Origin: Chloroflexi bacterium CFX4
GTDB taxonomy: Bacteria > Chloroflexota > Anaerolineae > Aggregatilineales > UBA2796
Reading direction: 5' to 3'
Assembly (NCBI GenBank): GCA_021404685.1
Contig: QWHC01000016.1
Location: 26,932 to 90,931, forward strand
Length of the DNA stretch: 64,000 bases
The position numbers and the translations under genes are program-made. The notes under the pieces are model-generated. The model made no database searches and had not been told where the DNA came from. It saw only the letters and a program-made list of their open reading frames with translations. Below, piece after piece: positions 60,199 through 64,000 of this stretch; the stretch's first letter is position 1, and the number at the start of each line of letters is the position of its first letter.

Positions 60199-62346
60199 TC
60201 ACTCACCGAGTTGTTGGGCGGCGCGTTCCGCCATTGGATCATGCAAAATGGTGTAGAGGCGTTTGACCTCGCGCAGTAGCGCAGTTTGTTCATTCGAGTC
60301 ACCACGTGCAGCGGCGGCTTGTGCGCGTACCCAAAGGGCATCTGCCTGCCCTTTGCGGTAGCCCAGCTTGCGCGCCAAAATCTCTGCCTCGCGGGCAAGC
60401 GATTCAGCCTCTGCCGTTTTGCCCTGCCGCAAATAGATTTCCGCAAGCCGCGCCTGCGCCCGTGTCAGCGCCTCTTGATCGCCAGCAGCACGGCTGGCAG
60501 GTAACGCGGCTTCAAGCAGGCTGTGCGCTTCCTCGATCCGATTTTGCGCGATCAGGGTGCGCGCTAAATTTGCCTGAAAGACGGCACGCCAGCGGACAGC
60601 ATCGCTTTCCTCAGAAACAACAGCAGCCAGTGCTTGCTGGTAAAGTGCTTCTGCCTTGCCATATTCGCCTAATTCATGGTGCGCCTGCGCGAGGTTGCTC
60701 TGCTGGACTGCCATCAACAGCGGATCGCCCAGTTGGCGGCTGATGGCAAGGGCTGAGTCGAGCAGGGTGGCGCCTTCACGGGCGCGCCCCGTCATCACAT
60801 GGAACCAACCATAGTTACCCAACCGCACGCTTTCAGCGCGTGGGTTGCCCGTCTCGCGGGCGATGTTGAGCGCCTGCTCATAGAACGATTTTGCCGTCTC
60901 CACCTCACCCAAATCGGTGTAGAGCGTTGCAACGTTGGAGAGGACGAAGCCGCGTGTGGCGGCATCACGCACGTTGTTCAGCAGCATGGTGGCGCGCTCA
61001 TAATCAGGCATGGCGGCGTTAATGCCGGAGAGCGTGCGGCGCAATGCGCCAATATCGCAGAGGGTGCGGGCTGCCTGTGCATGATCGCCGCTCATCTCAA
61101 AGAGCGAGAGCGCTTCCGTCCATTTTTCAAGGGCAGCCTGATGCGCGCCTTGTTTATGCAGCAGCGCACCGATTTGGCGCAGCGCGGAGGCGCGCCCTTC
61201 GCGGTGATCCTGATCGACGCTGGCAAGGCTGAGTGCTTCCTCAAAACGCGCCATCGCTTTTTCGCCCTCGCCCTGCTCTTGGTGAAGGCTGCCAAGCGTG
61301 ATGAGCGCACGCACGCGCTCTGCACTGGTCGAGTCAGGTTGCAGGTCAATCGCCCGCTGGAACGCCTGCATCGCCGCCGCGTAATCTTTCTGAGCGCGCT
61401 GCACGTTGCCAAGTGTGATGAGCGCATTTGCCTCAGCCGCGAGATCGCCAGCGGCACGGGCTGCTTCGGCGGCAGCCTCTGCCAGCTTGAGTGCCTCTGC
61501 ATAATGCCCTAGCCGTTGGTGCGCGCTGGCGCGCTGCGAAAGGCTGAGCAAAGGATCATATTCGTGCGGCAGGGAGAGCGCTTGCGCCTTCAATTCCTCC
61601 ACACGGGCATAGAACGCCAACGACTCGGCAAACTGCCCTTCGCGGTAGAGGTGATCAGCAAGCACGCACGACCACATCAGCTCTTGATCGTGCTGCTTAT
61701 ACTGTTCTGCCATGCGGACGGCTTGTGCTAACAGTTTGCGCCCGCGATCTGCCTCGCCAACGTGGAGGTGCGTTTGTCCCATCCGCCCTAAAATATAGGC
61801 AGCTTGCTGTGAGTTCTGCATTGCTTGTGGCAGCACCTCTTTCAGCAGGCGCAGTGCGTAAGCGGCATTGCCCTGCCGCAGGTAGACATCAGCAAGGTTG
61901 CCTAAAGCAAGGTTGACGGTGGCTGTATCGTTGGCACGTCTGCCGAGCGAAAGTGCCTGTTCAAGGAACTGCTGCGCCGACTGAATGGCGTTCCGCTTCA
62001 GGTGATAAGCGCCTAGATTTAACAAGGCACGCGCCTGTCGAAAAGGCGCATCAGCGGTTTTGGCAAGGCTGAGCGCTTCCTCAAAAGCAGCCTCTGCCTC
62101 ATCAAATTTACCCCACTCTGTGTAAAGGGCGCCAATCTGCCCTAGAAAGACCTCTTGCACATGGCTGAGGTTTTCGGCACGTGCGCGTTCTAGCCCTTCC
62201 TGATAGCGGGCAAGCGCCTGTTCCGTCTGGTGATTGCGGCGCGCTTCGTCGCCTTCGCTCAGAATGCGGCGCAGTTCTGCCTCTTGTGGGCTGATGCTTG
62301 GTTGAGCAGTGCCGAATAGTCGGGCAACGAATTCACGTATCTGCAT
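60199..62346 (-). CDS. Tetratricopeptide-repeat protein (about 16 TPRs)
   Basis: 715 residues, nearly all TPR units of 34-40 residues: RYQEGLERARAENLSHVQEVFLGQIGALYTEWGKFDEAEAAFEEAL and many similar, including the GDHAQAARTLCDIGALRR and GNPRAESVRLGNYGWFHV units. No signal peptide, membrane helix or effector domain. It probably acts as a cytoplasmic scaffold; the sequence gives no partner. The last codons may overlap the RNase H start, so the two are likely co-transcribed. It starts 30 bases after the upstream NADH dehydrogenase. Confidence 0.85.
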   Translation of the reverse strand: MQIREFVARLFGTAQPSISPQEAELRRILSEGDEARRNHQTEQALARYQEGLERARAENLSHVQEVFLGQIGALYTEWGKFDEAEAAFEEALSLAKTADAPFRQARALLNLGAYHLKRNAIQSAQQFLEQALSLGRRANDTATVNLALGNLADVYLRQGNAAYALRLLKEVLPQAMQNSQQAAYILGRMGQTHLHVGEADRGRKLLAQAVRMAEQYKQHDQELMWSCVLADHLYREGQFAESLAFYARVEELKAQALSLPHEYDPLLSLSQRASAHQRLGHYAEALKLAEAAAEAARAAGDLAAEANALITLGNVQRAQKDYAAAMQAFQRAIDLQPDSTSAERVRALITLGSLHQEQGEGEKAMARFEEALSLASVDQDHREGRASALRQIGALLHKQGAHQAALEKWTEALSLFEMSGDHAQAARTLCDIGALRRTLSGINAAMPDYERATMLLNNVRDAATRGFVLSNVATLYTDLGEVETAKSFYEQALNIARETGNPRAESVRLGNYGWFHVMTGRAREGATLLDSALAISRQLGDPLLMAVQQSNLAQAHHELGEYGKAEALYQQALAAVVSEESDAVRWRAVFQANLARTLIAQNRIEEAHSLLEAALPASRAAGDQEALTRAQARLAEIYLRQGKTAEAESLAREAEILARKLGYRKGQADALWVRAQAAAARGDSNEQTALLREVKRLYTILHDPMAERAAQQLGE

Positions 62347-62376
62347 TAAAATTCCTCAGGGTGTGTCGGTAATTGG

Positions 62377-63750
62377 TCAGGCTGTTGGCTGCTTGTGCGC
62401 TTCAGGCTGCGGGCTGTGCTGTGCTTGTGGCGTGGGCAGCGGTGCGGGCAAAATGTCGCCAGTGATCAGGCGTGCGGCGCGGTTGCGCGTGAAGTAGCTC
62501 CATGCCCATTGGATCAGCACCAAGAGGCGGTTTTGGAATTTTACCAACGCCATCAGATGCACAAAGAGCCAGATCAGCCAGCCCAACAATCCATGGATAT
62601 GCAAACCACGCAGGTTGGCAACAGCCGCAGCGCGCCCAATGGTCGCCATACTGCCCAAGTCTGTGTAGCGGAAAGGCTTGGGCGATCCAGTATCACCGCG
62701 CAGCCGAGCTTTGATCAGGCGTGCGGCATATTTCGCCTGTTGGATAGCAACCTGCGCCACGCCGGGCAGCGGTTTCCCATCTTTATCAGGATAGTGCGCG
62801 GCATCGCCGATCACGAAAATCTCAGGAAAAGCGGGCAGCGTTAGATCGGGCTGCACCATGAGCCGTGCGGCACTATCTTGCGGAGCGCCAGTGGCAGCTG
62901 CCAGGGCGTCGGCAAAGGTTGCGGCACGCACACCGGTTGACCAAAGCGTTGTTTGGGCGCGCACAATTTCCTCTTGATCACCGCTTTTCAAGGTCACAGT
63001 GTCGGCAGAGAGTCCGCGCACGAAGGTATTCAAGCGCACCGTAACGCCAAGTTTGGCAAGGCTTTCGGCGGCACGCGCTGAAAGGTCAGGCGGATAAGTT
63101 GGCAGCACGCGGTCAGCGCCTTCCACCAGCAGCACACGCGCCTGCGTTGGATCAATATTGCGGAAGTTATTCCGCAGCGTGTAGTTAGCGATCTCGCCAA
63201 TAGCGCCGGCAAGTTCAACGCCGGTCGGTCCCGCGCCAACCACGACAAAGGTCAGCAGTTCGCGTACACGCTCAGGGTCACTTTCGCGCTCGGCAGCCTC
63301 GAAGGCAAACAGCACGCGCCGCCGTATGTTGGTGGCATCTTCAATCGTTTTCAAGCCCGGCGCGTAGCGCTCCCAGTGATCGTTGCCGAAATAGTGTTGG
63401 CGCATTCCGACTGCCACAATCAGTATATCGTAGCTGAGATGGCTGCCATCGTTCAGGGTCAGGTATTTCTCTGCCGCGTTGATGTTCTCCACACGCGCCA
63501 GCAGCACCTGCACATTGGTCTGATTTTTCAGAATGGCGCGCAGTGGCGCCGCAATATTGGCGGGCGAAAGCCCGCCTGTGGCAACCTGATAGAGGAGCGG
63601 CTGAAACAGGTGGAAATTACGCGCATCTAAGAGTGTAATCCGCACAGGCGCACGGCGCAGTGCTTGTGCAGCATTCAGACCGCCAAAGCCACCACCGATA
63701 ATCACGACATGCGGCAACGTTCCGCCGCGAGGGGTCGTTTGTGTGTTCAT
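62377..63750 (-). CDS. ndh: Type II NADH:quinone oxidoreductase (NDH-2)
   Basis: 457 residues. FAD-binding GxGxxG motif in VIIGGGFGGLNAAQAL, the NADH-binding motif VVVGAGPTGVELAGAIGEI, and TTLWSTGVRA and VFVIGDAAHYPD (FAD ribityl site) mark the pyridine-nucleotide disulphide oxidoreductase fold. The quinone-site motif region (GVAQVAIQQAKYAA) follows. A C-terminal hydrophobic helix (LLGWLIWLFVHLMALV) anchors it to the membrane, followed by a Pro/Gln-rich tail. It passes electrons from NADH to quinone without pumping protons. Probable first gene of the ndh-TPR-rnhA transcript. Nothing is seen in 63751-64000 apart from a weak inverted repeat. Confidence 0.9.
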   Translation of the reverse strand: MNTQTTPRGGTLPHVVIIGGGFGGLNAAQALRRAPVRITLLDARNFHLFQPLLYQVATGGLSPANIAAPLRAILKNQTNVQVLLARVENINAAEKYLTLNDGSHLSYDILIVAVGMRQHYFGNDHWERYAPGLKTIEDATNIRRRVLFAFEAAERESDPERVRELLTFVVVGAGPTGVELAGAIGEIANYTLRNNFRNIDPTQARVLLVEGADRVLPTYPPDLSARAAESLAKLGVTVRLNTFVRGLSADTVTLKSGDQEEIVRAQTTLWSTGVRAATFADALAAATGAPQDSAARLMVQPDLTLPAFPEIFVIGDAAHYPDKDGKPLPGVAQVAIQQAKYAARLIKARLRGDTGSPKPFRYTDLGSMATIGRAAAVANLRGLHIHGLLGWLIWLFVHLMALVKFQNRLLVLIQWAWSYFTRNRAARLITGDILPAPLPTPQAQHSPQPEAHKQPTA

Positions 63751-64000
63751 GGTTCACCTGTGCCTGTAAAATTGCAGAACCTAAGGTAGAGTCTAGCATG
63801 ATCGCAGTCAGGCGGCAATGGCGCGCCCGCGTGGGCATGGTGAAGAGCGCGGTGATGGGCTGCCAAAGCCGCACCCCTCAGGGCAGCCGTTACCCTTTGA
63901 ATTCCCTTTCCCCGCAGGCGGCTGAGGGGCGACACTAAACTACGAGCGGCGGTGAGGTGGCGCGGAGAAACGCCTGCCGTCCTTCTCGAAAGAGACTCCA

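Noticed and set aside
60199..62346. Internal repeats in DNA of the TPR gene
   Set aside because: Protein-level TPR periodicity; no DNA-level tandem array.
63874..63929. CCCCTCAG ... CTGAGGGG inverted repeat after ndh's start region
   Set aside because: Only 8 bp with a 40-base loop; faint likeness to the 1711 element is not enough to call a repeat family.
1..64000. CRISPR arrays, tRNA/rRNA genes, transposases, phage genes
   Set aside because: None seen on either strand; no regularly spaced repeats, no cloverleaf-like sequence noticed, no transposase or integrase motifs. tRNA detection by eye is imperfect and a covariance search would settle it.

Overview
The window looks like a chromosomal stretch of a Chloroflexota (Anaerolineae-like) bacterium. 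This is inferred from style and gene content: moderately high GC, many secreted or membrane proteins with long Thr/Pro linkers (TPTPSPTP type), an archaeal-type tyrosyl-tRNA synthetase, DUF2723 and GT-C membrane proteins, a Lys20-type homocitrate synthase, and a short Flp pilin. No tRNA, rRNA, CRISPR array or insertion sequence was seen.

Layout. 1-5.3 kb: a transglutaminase-like membrane protein cut by the window edge, then homocitrate synthase, a homoaconitase large subunit and a helical-repeat protein. 5.3-7.4 kb: a fold-type II PLP enzyme (minus strand), and rpmB (L28) with a clear promoter and terminator. 7.4-10.9 kb: a GT4 glycosyltransferase and a GT-C-like membrane protein. 11-15 kb: a hypothetical gene, then a tight operon of TIR protein, DinB-fold protein, degenerate dienelactone hydrolase, lipB and a small protein. 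15-16.8 kb: a secreted NHL-type propeller protein. 17.2-24 kb: the most unusual region, three tandem ~2.27 kb units. Each encodes a WXG100 domain joined to a HELGH zinc-peptidase domain, followed by a signal-peptide WD40-like beta-propeller. Unit 1 has a 7-base deletion that splits the fusion. 24-31.6 kb: tyrS, a GH13 alpha-glucosidase, a pyruvate dehydrogenase-type operon (minus strand) and a degenerate Fe-ADH-superfamily protein.

31.6-48.1 kb: a HEAT-repeat protein and then an exopolysaccharide cluster (Wzz fused to a degenerate GGDEF, O-antigen-ligase-like protein, two BcsB-like proteins, GT4 enzymes, polysaccharide deacetylase). It is interrupted by a HindIII-like restriction-modification remnant (endonuclease gutted by an internal deletion, methyltransferase intact) and a gamma-glutamyltransferase. 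48.4-51.4 kb: a copper-resistance operon csoR-copZ-copA with a promoter and operator that can be read directly. 52-57.7 kb: a DUF2723 protein, a lipoprotein, a Flp pilin with an elaborate promoter, and a paralogous pair of membrane proteins. 57.9-63.8 kb: an MFS exporter, an RNase H interrupted by an in-frame amber codon, a TPR protein and a type II NADH dehydrogenase.

The best candidates for undescribed biology are the tandem WXG100-peptidase/propeller array, the HindIII-like remnant, several apparent pseudoenzymes (DLH, Fe-ADH, GGDEF), and the pilin control region.
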